DNA from: JBAYVY01 sp041674345
GTDB lineage: Bacteria > Planctomycetota > Phycisphaerae > Phycisphaerales > Zrk34
Assembly (NCBI GenBank): GCA_041674345.1
Contig: JBAYVY010000273.1
Span: forward strand, 1-5,013
Direction: 5' to 3'
DNA length: 5,013 bases
Position numbers and translations under genes: made by a program. Positions 1 through 5,013 of the stretch are shown one piece after another (positions within the stretch are counted from its first letter, which is position 1; the number at the start of each line of letters is the position of its first letter). The notes below the pieces were generated by a model. It saw nothing but the letters and a program-made list of their open reading frames with translations. It was not told the DNA's origin and did not search any database.

Positions 1-116
1 ATCCCCATCACCCACTGAACGGGGGGCCGGGGGCCGGGGAATTGTATTTTCAGCGCATCGCACCAACCGGCTCCGCCTCTTCCCCTAATCCCCAATCTCT
101 AGTCCCTGGTCCCTCC
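1..116. other. Intergenic region downstream of the FapA-family gene
   Basis: This stretch follows the 3' end of the minus-strand FapA-family gene. It holds a G-rich tract at 21-39 (runs of six, five and four G separated by CC) and a pyrimidine-rich period-7 array at 83-117. I see no convincing gene, no RNA gene and no hairpin followed by a T-run that would mark an intrinsic terminator for the minus-strand gene. Short open frames across it overlap the neighbouring gene on the wrong strand and carry no recognisable protein sequence. Confidence 0.6.
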
Positions 117-117
117 C
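83..117. repeat. Degenerate heptad (period-7) array, consensus CCCTART
   Basis: Successive seven-base units read CCCTAAT (83-89), CCCCAAT (90-96), CTCTAGT (97-103), CCCTGGT (104-110) and CCCTCCC (111-117). The array directly abuts the FapA-family gene: read on the minus strand, the gene's TAG stop (119-117) is the start of the first unit. The unit resembles the CCCCART heptamer known from short tandemly repeated repetitive sequences of filamentous cyanobacteria. That is similarity of pattern only and does not imply cyanobacterial origin. The phasing is directly visible; the function is unknown. Confidence 0.6.
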
Positions 118-1574
118 TATACCGGTTGCGGGACTTTTTCCTGCGGTGCTTGTTTTCGGATCGCGCGGACCTGCGGCCAATCGGTGAGCGGTTGACGCGG
201 GCCGTTGGACATGCTGATGGTCAGATCGGCCTGTTCGTCGCGGGCGATGTGCAGGGGGCCGCGCACCTGGTCGAGGAACGTGACGACCTGCGAACCGCAG
301 ATGAAGGTGACGCCCGGCCCGATCAGCCCGGCGACATGCACATCGACCTTGCGTTGCTTTTCCAGTTGCGCGCGAAGCATCTCGATGCGTAGTTCGATCT
401 GATGATCCATCGCATGGAGTTTGATTTTGCGGCTGAGCAGCGCGGGGCTGGCCGAGGGACCGACCGCGTCGATCAACGCCTGCAATTGCGTGAGCATTTC
501 AGCGCCTTCGCGGCGTTGCTGTTCCTGTTGGGCGATGTTCTGTTCCATCGCCGGGACGTGGCCGAGGTCGATGATGGTGGTGACCGCGGCCATTGAGCCG
601 ATGCGGACCAGATGGATCGCATCGCAGCATCGCAGGATTCCGCCGAGCAGCGCGGCCTTGGGGGACTGCACGATGCCTGTGACCGCCAGTTCGCAGCCGA
701 TGATTTCGCGTTCGACTTCGAGGTTGCCGGTGACGGTGCCGACGACGTTGTCCAGATAGCGGGCGATCAGGTGGCCGCCGACCCGTACGTGGCCGCGTTC
801 TTTGGCGGCCATGCCGCCGAGCGCGCGCAGATCGCCGCCGACGTCGATCGCGGCGGCTTCGATGACTTGTTTGATTTCGACGTTGCCGGTGGCGCGAACC
901 ACGAAACGGTCGCACACGCCGCCGCCGATCTGCACATCGCCTTCAAAGCGGATATTGCCGGTGGAGAAATCGACCGAGCCGGGCACGGCCAGCAGCGGGT
1001 CGATGCGGAGGGCCTGGCCTTCCAGGAGGACGACGCCGGGGTGCGCGGCGCGGCAGATGCCGTCGTTGTCGCAAGCCACGGAGGGCGCGAGATTGACCGC
1101 CGCGGGTTTACCGGGATTGGGTGGCAGTTCCGCGCCGCGCAGGTCCAGACCCGGCGTGCCGTCGGTCGGCGGATGGATGCGCGCGAACGCCTGGTCCTTC
1201 GCCACCGTAACGAACGCGGAGCGATTGTAGTGATCGACCTGACCGGCGGCGGAATCTTCGATGCGCCGGGTCGGGTCCATGCCCTCGTACCATTCGAGCC
1301 GACCGTTCTCGCCGTGAACCGCCGGGACGCCCGCCAGTTCCAATTTCCCCTCGGTCAGCGGATCGTCGTGGTAAAGTTTGACGCAATCGGCCAGAAGATC
1401 GCGGGGGATGCACCGCTCGGCGATGCCCGCTTTTTTCAAATGTTCGACGCACACCTCGTCGGTGATCTGCGCGATGTCCATGCCCGGCCGCAAGCGCAGC
1501 GCCGCGTGCATGGCGTTGGGCGCCAACTCGACGATCAGTCCTTTGTCCAGCGGAATGGGTGTTTGCTCAGCCAT
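117..1574 (-). CDS. FapA family protein (DUF342 domain)
   Basis: A 485-residue protein of the FapA/DUF342 family. Some members are associated with flagellar assembly or polar localisation, but many have no assigned role. Residues 1 to about 195 form a variable N-terminal region. Residues about 200-335 are a run of short glycine-punctuated strands typical of the family's right-handed beta-helix, opening with VDFSTGNIRFEGDV (201-214) and continuing with repeated 'GNVEI', 'GGDLRALGG' and 'GNLEVE' turns. Residues about 340-410 are rich in Gln, Glu, Arg and Leu and probably form a coiled coil, followed by a small beta-rich C-terminus. There is no signal peptide or membrane segment, so a cytoplasmic location is expected. 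The ATG at 1574 was chosen because the in-frame extension upstream to 1823 translates intergenic heptad repeats and does not resemble the family. No clear Shine-Dalgarno sequence precedes it. No flagellar or chemotaxis gene is nearby. Family assignment is confident; the role here is not known. Confidence 0.85.
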   Translation of the reverse strand: MAEQTPIPLDKGLIVELAPNAMHAALRLRPGMDIAQITDEVCVEHLKKAGIAERCIPRDLLADCVKLYHDDPLTEGKLELAGVPAVHGENGRLEWYEGMDPTRRIEDSAAGQVDHYNRSAFVTVAKDQAFARIHPPTDGTPGLDLRGAELPPNPGKPAAVNLAPSVACDNDGICRAAHPGVVLLEGQALRIDPLLAVPGSVDFSTGNIRFEGDVQIGGGVCDRFVVRATGNVEIKQVIEAAAIDVGGDLRALGGMAAKERGHVRVGGHLIARYLDNVVGTVTGNLEVEREIIGCELAVTGIVQSPKAALLGGILRCCDAIHLVRIGSMAAVTTIIDLGHVPAMEQNIAQQEQQRREGAEMLTQLQALIDAVGPSASPALLSRKIKLHAMDHQIELRIEMLRAQLEKQRKVDVHVAGLIGPGVTFICGSQVVTFLDQVRGPLHIARDEQADLTISMSNGPRQPLTDWPQVRAIRKQAPQEKVPQPV

Positions 1575-1668
1575 AAAGTCACAACCATCGCCCGCATCGC
1601 CGCCAACGGGATGCAAGGGATCGCGTGTTGGCAAATATCGACCAAATGGTAGGTGAACGTGAGGAGGA

Positions 1669-1696
1669 AATGACCAAACTCCAATGACGAATGACC
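1669..1696 (+). repeat. 28-base heptad repeat, copy A (direct)
   Basis: Four heptads in a row: AATGACC, AAACTCC, AATGACG, AATGACC. An identical 28-base copy begins 34 bases downstream at 1703, and both copies are preceded by a purine-rich GGA. An inverted copy lies at 1818-1845. The sequence identity is directly visible. Confidence 0.85.
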
Positions 1697-1702
1697 GGGG
1701 GG

Positions 1703-1730
1703 AATGACCAAACTCCAATGACGAATGACC
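1703..1730 (+). repeat. 28-base heptad repeat, copy B (direct)
   Basis: Identical over 28 bases to copy A at 1669-1696. More degenerate units follow it to about 1765 (for example CACCCAT, GACCAAT, CCCAAAC), so the recognisable array is longer than the perfect core. The six-base spacer between A and B is all G apart from a terminal A-containing junction, which suggests amplification of a roughly 34-base unit. Confidence 0.85.
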
Positions 1731-1817
1731 CAATAAATGCCAATCACCCATGACCAATCCCAAACGCGGATGTCTCCACCGTTGGGTCCATTGGTCCTTG
1801 AGCATTGGAGTTTCTTT

Positions 1818-1845
1818 GGTCATTCGTCATGGGTGTTTGGTCATT
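1818..1845 (-). repeat. 28-base heptad repeat, copy C (inverted)
   Basis: Read on the minus strand this gives AATGACC, AAACACC, CATGACG, AATGACC, which matches copies A and B at 26 of 28 positions. Its opposite orientation means that A or B could pair with C in single-stranded DNA or RNA, forming a 28-base stem around a loop of 87 bases (B to C). It lies 47 bases upstream of the dinB start codon. Adjacent sequence at 1805-1817 continues the degenerate repeat in the same orientation. Confidence 0.8.
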
Positions 1846-1880
1846 GACTGCATGATTGGCCCTTTTCGCCGCCTCACCTC

Positions 1881-1886
1881 TACAAT
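1881..1886 (+). promoter_or_regulatory. Candidate -10 hexamer for dinB
   Basis: TACAAT matches the sigma-70 -10 consensus TATAAT at five of six positions. Six bases separate its end from the A of the dinB ATG at 1893, so the expected transcription start coincides with the start codon and the mRNA would be leaderless or nearly so. This fits the absence of any Shine-Dalgarno sequence. A possible -35 element is weak: TTGGCC at 1856-1861, with a 19-base spacer. No SOS-box-like dyad was seen, so LexA control is not supported. Confidence 0.35.
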
Positions 1887-1892
1887 ATCCCC

Positions 1893-3068
1893 ATGCCCCT
1901 CCCCCGCGTCATGCTGCACATCGACATGGACGCCTTTTTCGCGTCGATTGTGCAATGGGACTCACCGGAACTGCGGGGCAAGCCGGTGCTGGTCGGGCAT
2001 GACGGGCCGCGCGGCGTGGTGTGTGCCGCCAGCTACGAAGCGCGTCCGTTCGGCTGCCGCTCGGCCATGCCGATGGTCGTCGCCAAACGGATGTGTCCGC
2101 AGGCGGTGGTCGTTCCCGTGCCGGGCCGGCGCGTACGCGAATGTTCCGGGCGACTGTTTGAACTGTTGCATGAACTGTGCCCGCTGGTCGAGCCGCTGAG
2201 CGTTGATGAAGCGTTCGCCGACATGACCGGCACGCAACGACTGTACGGTTCGCCGGAACAAATCGCGCGGAGGATCCGCGCGAAGATTCACGAACGGTTG
2301 TCCCTGACCGCATCGGTCGGCGTGGCACCGAACAAGTTTCTCGCCAAACTCGCCAGCGACATGAACAAGCCCGACGGCCTGACGATCACGCCGACCAATC
2401 CCGACGCCATCGCACAATGGCTCGCCCCCCTGCCCATCGGACGGATGTGGGGCATCGGCCAAGTCACCGAGGGCAAATTACTCCAGCGCGGCGTTCGCAC
2501 CATCGGTGACCTCCAACGCCTCGATCCCGCGATCTGGCCGCTGTGGTTCGGCAATGACGCCGAACACTTCCGCAACTTATGCTTCGGCATCGACGACCGG
2601 ATCATCGTGCCCGATTCGCAGGCCAAGAGCATCGGCCACGAGCAGACCTTCGACCAGGACATCGCCGCGGCGCGCGAGGTTCGCCGCGTGCTGGCGCAAC
2701 AGACCGAACAGGTCGGCCGCCGTCTGCGAAGGCTCGGCCTGAAAGCCGGTCGCGTCACCGTCAAAATCCGCTTCGGCGACTTCCAAACCATCACACGATC
2801 TGTCACGCTCGACCCGATGACCGACGCCTCGCTCACGCTGTGGGAAGCGGCGAAAAACCTCTTTGAAACCTGGGCCAACCGCGACTTCCACCCCGTGCGA
2901 CTGATCGGCATGACCGCCGCGGCGCTGAGCGATTCACCGGGCCAGCTCGGTCTGTTCGACCAGCCGTCGCGGCAACGGCTCAGCCGGGTCGATCACGCGA
3001 TGGACCGCATCTCGCAAAAGTTCGGCGGCAACGCCATCACACGCGGCTCCACCCTCCCCGAATCCTGA
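1893..3068 (+). CDS. dinB: DNA polymerase IV (Y-family translesion polymerase)
   Basis: A 391-residue Y-family DNA polymerase that copies past damaged template bases in the cytoplasm with low fidelity and without proofreading. The palm begins HIDMDAFFASI (residues 9-19), giving metal-binding Asp11 and steric-gate Phe16, which excludes ribonucleotides. The second catalytic motif SVDEAF (103-108) supplies Asp105 and Glu106. Fingers motif SYEARPFGCRSAMP lies at 47-60, and SVGVAPNKFLAKLASDMNKPDG-type thumb/palm sequence at 141-162. The little finger starts near 247 (SIGHEQTF). QLGLF (351-355) fits the beta-clamp-binding pentapeptide consensus, with a conserved tail after it (DHAMDRISQKFGGNAI, 367-382). 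Length and all key residues are normal, so the enzyme should be active. ATG at 1893 gives the usual short leader before the first motif; ATG at 1911 is an alternative. The gene stands alone, divergent from the FapA-family gene, and ends in TGA. Confidence 0.96.
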   Translation: MPLPRVMLHIDMDAFFASIVQWDSPELRGKPVLVGHDGPRGVVCAASYEARPFGCRSAMPMVVAKRMCPQAVVVPVPGRRVRECSGRLFELLHELCPLVEPLSVDEAFADMTGTQRLYGSPEQIARRIRAKIHERLSLTASVGVAPNKFLAKLASDMNKPDGLTITPTNPDAIAQWLAPLPIGRMWGIGQVTEGKLLQRGVRTIGDLQRLDPAIWPLWFGNDAEHFRNLCFGIDDRIIVPDSQAKSIGHEQTFDQDIAAAREVRRVLAQQTEQVGRRLRRLGLKAGRVTVKIRFGDFQTITRSVTLDPMTDASLTLWEAAKNLFETWANRDFHPVRLIGMTAAALSDSPGQLGLFDQPSRQRLSRVDHAMDRISQKFGGNAITRGSTLPES

Positions 3069-3079
3069 AACCCTGAACC
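3064..3079. repeat. Short 8-base tandem duplication at the dinB stop codon
   Basis: CCTGAAAC (3064-3071) is followed by CCTGAACC (3072-3079), differing at one position. The TGA of the first unit is the dinB stop codon. A run of C and pyrimidines follows (3077-3093). It is small and may be chance, but it resembles the way the heptad array at 83-117 abuts the stop of the FapA-family gene. Confidence 0.35.
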
Positions 3080-3091
3080 CCCCCTTCCCTT

Positions 3092-3119
3092 TTGACGATG
3101 CGATCCCAGCGGCGATGAT
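3092..3119 (+). promoter_or_regulatory. Weak candidate promoter for the GH78-like gene
   Basis: TTGACG at 3092-3097 matches the -35 consensus TTGACA at five of six positions. GATGAT at 3114-3119, after a 16-base spacer, matches the -10 consensus at four of six. The predicted transcription start falls within a few bases of the ATG at 3128, again implying little or no leader, and no Shine-Dalgarno sequence is visible. With only 59 bases between dinB and this gene, read-through from dinB is an equally good explanation. Confidence 0.2.
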
Positions 3120-3127
3120 GTTTGCCC

Positions 3128-3985
3128 ATGACCACCACTTCCAATGCGTCCGTTGAACGCTTGCTGCTCGACGAAGACTTCATCGCGGCCCTGAATCCCG
3201 CCCGGCATATCCATGAACGCGGCCGGTGGCCCTGCGAACTGGTGAGTATCGACCCGTCGCCCGCCGAGCCGTTCATCGCCGCGTACCGTTGCCGGTTCAC
3301 ACTCACGCAACTCACCACCTTCCGTCTGCACCTGACCGCCGACGAGCGTTACGATCTGTACCTCGACGGCCAACTGATCGGTCGCGGCCCCGAACGCGGC
3401 GAAGGCGGGGGCTGGACCCCGGTCAAAACCGTCATGCCCATCCTTCGCTCCGCCAACGACTGGCGCGACTGGGGCTTCGGCACGCCGATGCTGCGGCCCT
3501 CGATTCTGCCGGCCATGCGCGAAACCGATCGGCACGTCGGCCGGGTTCGACACATCGACGCCCCCGCGATCACCGCCGATGACACGCAAAACAACCGTTC
3601 CGCCTGGCACGCGCGGCTGCTCGATCAGCGCCCGCTGGTTCCCGCGCCCGTGCTGGCCGACAACGATCTGCCATGCGAACACGCCGCATGGAACGCATTG
3701 CTGCGCGATCGGCAACCGCTGCTCATCGCGCCGCGCACGCTGCGACGGGTCATCATCGACCTGGACGATTACTACTGCGCCTATCCGCTGTTGCAAGTCA
3801 GCGGCGGAGCGGGGGCCGATGTGTATTGGCAATGGGCCGAATCCTTGTTCACCCGTATTGACGATCATCAATATCCGCATCCGAAACACAATCGCGGCGA
3901 AATTGAAAATAAGGTCTTTCCCGGCATATGCGATTGGTTTGAACCCGACGGCGCGGCGCATCGGCTGTTCACTCCGCACTGGTAA
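3128..3985 (+). CDS. GH78-like (alpha-L-rhamnosidase) protein, N-terminal part ending at premature TAA
   Basis: These 285 codons encode the N-terminal, non-catalytic part of a glycoside hydrolase family 78-like protein. Such enzymes remove terminal alpha-L-rhamnose from glycosides and polysaccharides. Residues 50-90 form a beta-sandwich-like segment containing ADERYDLYLDGQLIGRGPERGE (71-92), a string typical of the accessory domain before the catalytic barrel. A second beta-rich region spans about 195-285, with RGEIENKVFPGICDWF (256-271). There is no signal peptide, so the product would be cytoplasmic. ATG at 3128 was chosen over TTG at 3122 because an in-frame TGA at 3116 limits extension. 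The frame stops at TAA (3983-3985) between TPHW and RSGRYLQ, where homologues continue without interruption. A single C-to-A change of a TAC tyrosine codon would explain it. Alone, this piece lacks the active site and is unlikely to function as a glycosidase. Confidence 0.75.
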   Translation: MTTTSNASVERLLLDEDFIAALNPARHIHERGRWPCELVSIDPSPAEPFIAAYRCRFTLTQLTTFRLHLTADERYDLYLDGQLIGRGPERGEGGGWTPVKTVMPILRSANDWRDWGFGTPMLRPSILPAMRETDRHVGRVRHIDAPAITADDTQNNRSAWHARLLDQRPLVPAPVLADNDLPCEHAAWNALLRDRQPLLIAPRTLRRVIIDLDDYYCAYPLLQVSGGAGADVYWQWAESLFTRIDDHQYPHPKHNRGEIENKVFPGICDWFEPDGAAHRLFTPHW

Positions 3986-4911
3986 CGTTCGGGTCGGTAT
4001 TTGCAGATCATTGTGCGAACCGCCGACGCGCCGCTGACCCTCGAACGCATCGCGTTGCGGCAAACCGGCTACCCGCTGGACGATCACAGCAACTTTGATT
4101 GCAGCGATGCCCGTTATCGCGCCGCATGGCCGATGATGGTGCGCGCGATGCAAATGTGCAGCCACGAACATTACATGGACTGCCCGTACTACGAACAACT
4201 GATGTACGTCGGCGATTCGCGGCTGGAGGCGCTGACGACCTATTGCATGACGACCGATGCGATGCTGCCCCGCAAGGCGATTGAAACTTTCGGATACTCG
4301 CGGCTGACGGGCGGCCTCACCCGGTCGCGCTATCCCTGCCGCACCTCGCAGATCATCGCGCCGTTCTCCCTGTGGTGGGTCGGCATGGTCTATGACCACG
4401 CCCTGTGGCGCGATGACCCGGCCTTCATCCGGCGAATGTTGCCCGGTGTTCGAGGCGTACTCGACGCATTCGCGATGAAACTGAACGACGAAAACCTGCT
4501 CGAACCGCACGATGGCTGGAACTTCGTCGATTGGGTCCACGGCCACGACTGGCTGCGCGGCTGCCCGCCCGAAGGCGAATCGCGCCCCACCGCCACCATC
4601 ACCATGCAGTTCGTGCTCGCCCTGCTGCGCACCGCCGAGGTGGAACAAGGGCTGGGCGAATCCGTCATGGCGCAACGATGGAACCAACTGGCGCGGCGGG
4701 TGTCCGACGCGGCGTTCGCGGCGTTCTTCGATTCGGATCGCGGCTTGTTCGCCGAATCCGACGATCACCGCCATTTCACCGAACACGCCCAGTGTCTCGC
4801 GCTGTTGACCGGGCTGCTCGACGAGCGTTCGGCCACGCGCTTGTTTGAAGGTTGGCGAACCGCGACCGATTTAGCGCCTTGTTCGATTTATTGTAACCGT
4901 TCACGGGTGAT

Positions 4912-4934
4912 CGCCGTTTTTGAGCCAAAAACGA
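4912..4934. repeat. Hairpin repeat 1 near the right edge
   Basis: CGTTTTTG (4915-4922) and CAAAAACG (4926-4933) are perfect inverted repeats separated by AGC. The block starts with CGCCGTTTTTGA (4912-4923), which recurs exactly at 4974-4985. There is no T-run after the stem, so it is not a standard intrinsic terminator. Confidence 0.7.
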
Positions 4935-4973
4935 ATGTTTGTCGAAAAATGGTCGAACATTGGCTCGTCTTAC

Positions 4974-4996
4974 CGCCGTTTTTGAAGCAAAATCGA
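4974..4996. repeat. Hairpin repeat 2 near the right edge
   Basis: This is the second copy of the preceding hairpin, 62 bases downstream. CGTTTTTG (4977-4984) and CAAAATCG (4988-4995) are inverted repeats with one mismatch, separated by AAG. The first twelve bases are identical to those of copy 1, and similarity continues more loosely through the second arm. Paired subterminal sites of this kind would fit a protein-binding region inside a mobile element's end, but that is inference. Confidence 0.65.
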
Positions 4997-5013
4997 GGCT
5001 TTTTGACCCCGTG

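Larger units (their letters stand above)
1575..1892. other. Divergent intergenic region between FapA-family gene and dinB
   Basis: These 318 bases separate two divergently oriented genes, so promoters for both should lie here. The left part (1575-1660) looks like ordinary unique sequence in which I could not identify a convincing minus-strand promoter. From about 1666 to 1859 it consists largely of degenerate seven-base units built on AATGACC and related words, in both orientations. The minus strand of the left half of this block lacks stop codons, which lets the FapA reading frame run open 83 codons further upstream. The resulting peptide, with recurring FGHS and GHSSLE-like strings, is almost certainly not translated. 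No RNA gene or LexA-type operator is recognisable. Confidence 0.65.
3986..5013 (+). pseudogene. GH78-like catalytic region, same frame after the TAA, 3' part replaced
   Basis: The frame of the preceding gene stays open from the codon after TAA to the window end. It starts RSGRYLQIIVRT and carries the (alpha/alpha)6-barrel of a GH78-like enzyme. Counting from 3128, MDCPYYEQLMYVGDS gives Asp351, Glu356 and Asp363 (4178-4216). The D-x4-E-x6-D spacing matches the rhamnose-contacting acidic residues described for Bacillus RhaB. Further family-like strings are EPHDGWNFVDWV (about codons 459-470) and TEHAQCLALLTGLLD. Family resemblance ends near DLAPCSIY (codon 588, at 4891). The remaining 40 codons look like a translated unrelated element rather than the expected barrel end and C-terminal beta domain. 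No convincing start codon with a ribosome-binding site follows the stop; GTG 4013 and ATG 4133 are possible but cut into the fold. I interpret it as the broken remainder of the 3128 gene. A sequencing error at the TAA would rejoin the two parts but not restore the 3' end. Confidence 0.7.
4892..5013. mobile_element. Candidate end of an insertion sequence, possibly IS66-like (partial)
   Basis: At about 4892 the sequence changes abruptly from G+C-rich GH78-like coding DNA to DNA with many T5 and A5 runs. The junction reads GTAACCGTTCACGGG (4893-4907). IS66-family terminal inverted repeats generally begin GTAA followed by a C/G-rich word, so this fits a left or right end. No transposase or accessory protein can be recognised in the 122 bases available, and the opposite end and target-site duplication lie outside the window. 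The call rests on the coding break, the composition change and recalled terminal sequence, so it is tentative. Another type of repeat or an assembly junction is possible. Confidence 0.35.

Noticed and set aside
612..1652. A 346-codon open frame on the plus strand
   Set aside because: It is antisense to the FapA-family gene. Its Asp/Ala/Val-rich composition is what the complement of that gene's codons produces, with no domain signature.
1846..1892. LexA/SOS operator upstream of dinB
   Set aside because: No CTGT-N8-ACAG, GAAC-N4-GTTC or similar dyad was found between the repeat block and the start codon.
3069..3127. Intrinsic terminator between dinB and the GH78-like gene
   Set aside because: The gap holds a C-rich run and a short T-run but no inverted repeat able to form a G+C-rich stem in front of it.
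3983..3985. TAA reassigned to a sense codon
   Set aside because: The other genes end in TAG and TGA, so TAA as sense is not contradicted in the window, but one occurrence is far better explained by mutation or sequencing error, especially with a second lesion in the same gene.
2993..4786. A 597-codon open frame on the minus strand
   Set aside because: It lies antisense to the GH78-like gene, whose plus-strand translation has clear family motifs. The minus-strand protein shows no recognisable domain and is a typical shadow frame in G+C-rich DNA.
4912..4996. CRISPR array or integron attC-like sites
   Set aside because: Only two copies exist, the spacing lies inside one apparent element end, and there is no conserved full-length repeat, leader or neighbouring cas or integrase gene.
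4892..5013. Genuine C-terminal coding sequence of the GH78-like protein
   Set aside because: The translation (Cys, Asn, Arg, Lys-rich, with strings such as FEPKTNVCRK) does not resemble the helices expected after DLAPCSIY, and the DNA composition changes sharply at the same point.

Overview
The window is G+C-rich bacterial DNA with three protein-coding loci and little else. It holds a FapA/DUF342-family gene on the minus strand (117-1574), a DNA polymerase IV gene (dinB) on the plus strand (1893-3068), and a plus-strand gene from 3128 that resembles glycoside hydrolase family 78 (alpha-L-rhamnosidase) and looks damaged. No RNA genes, CRISPR arrays or complete mobile elements are visible. The combination of a non-flagellar FapA-like protein, a cytoplasmic GH78-like enzyme, missing Shine-Dalgarno sequences and heptad-type intergenic repeats suggests Planctomycetota, perhaps Phycisphaerae. 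That is inference from general familiarity, not a search result.

Layout. Positions 1-116 are intergenic DNA downstream of the FapA gene, with a G-rich tract and a pyrimidine-rich period-7 array. The FapA-like gene and dinB are divergently oriented, separated by 318 bases (1575-1892) that hold a degenerate period-7 repeat with two direct copies and one inverted copy of a 28-base core. dinB is an intact, canonical Y-family polymerase with all catalytic residues and a clamp-binding motif. It has a good -10 hexamer placed so that the transcript would begin at or near its ATG. A 59-base gap leads to the GH78-like gene.

The GH78-like gene starts at 3128, meets an in-frame TAA at 3983 after 285 codons, and then continues in the same frame with clear family sequence, including the D-E-D active-site signature at 4178-4216. 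At about 4892 family-like sequence stops and a compositionally different tract begins with GTAACCGTTCACGG. This tract contains two near-palindromic hairpins 62 bases apart and may be the end of an IS66-like insertion sequence. The window ends inside it. The gene therefore carries two apparent lesions, a nonsense codon and a 3' replacement.

Nothing suggests that the three genes work together: they differ in strand, spacing and function. I found no convincing new multi-gene system. The observations most worth following are the heptad arrays in two of the intergenic regions, the doubly lesioned GH78-like gene, the paired hairpins at the right end, and the possible leaderless start of dinB.
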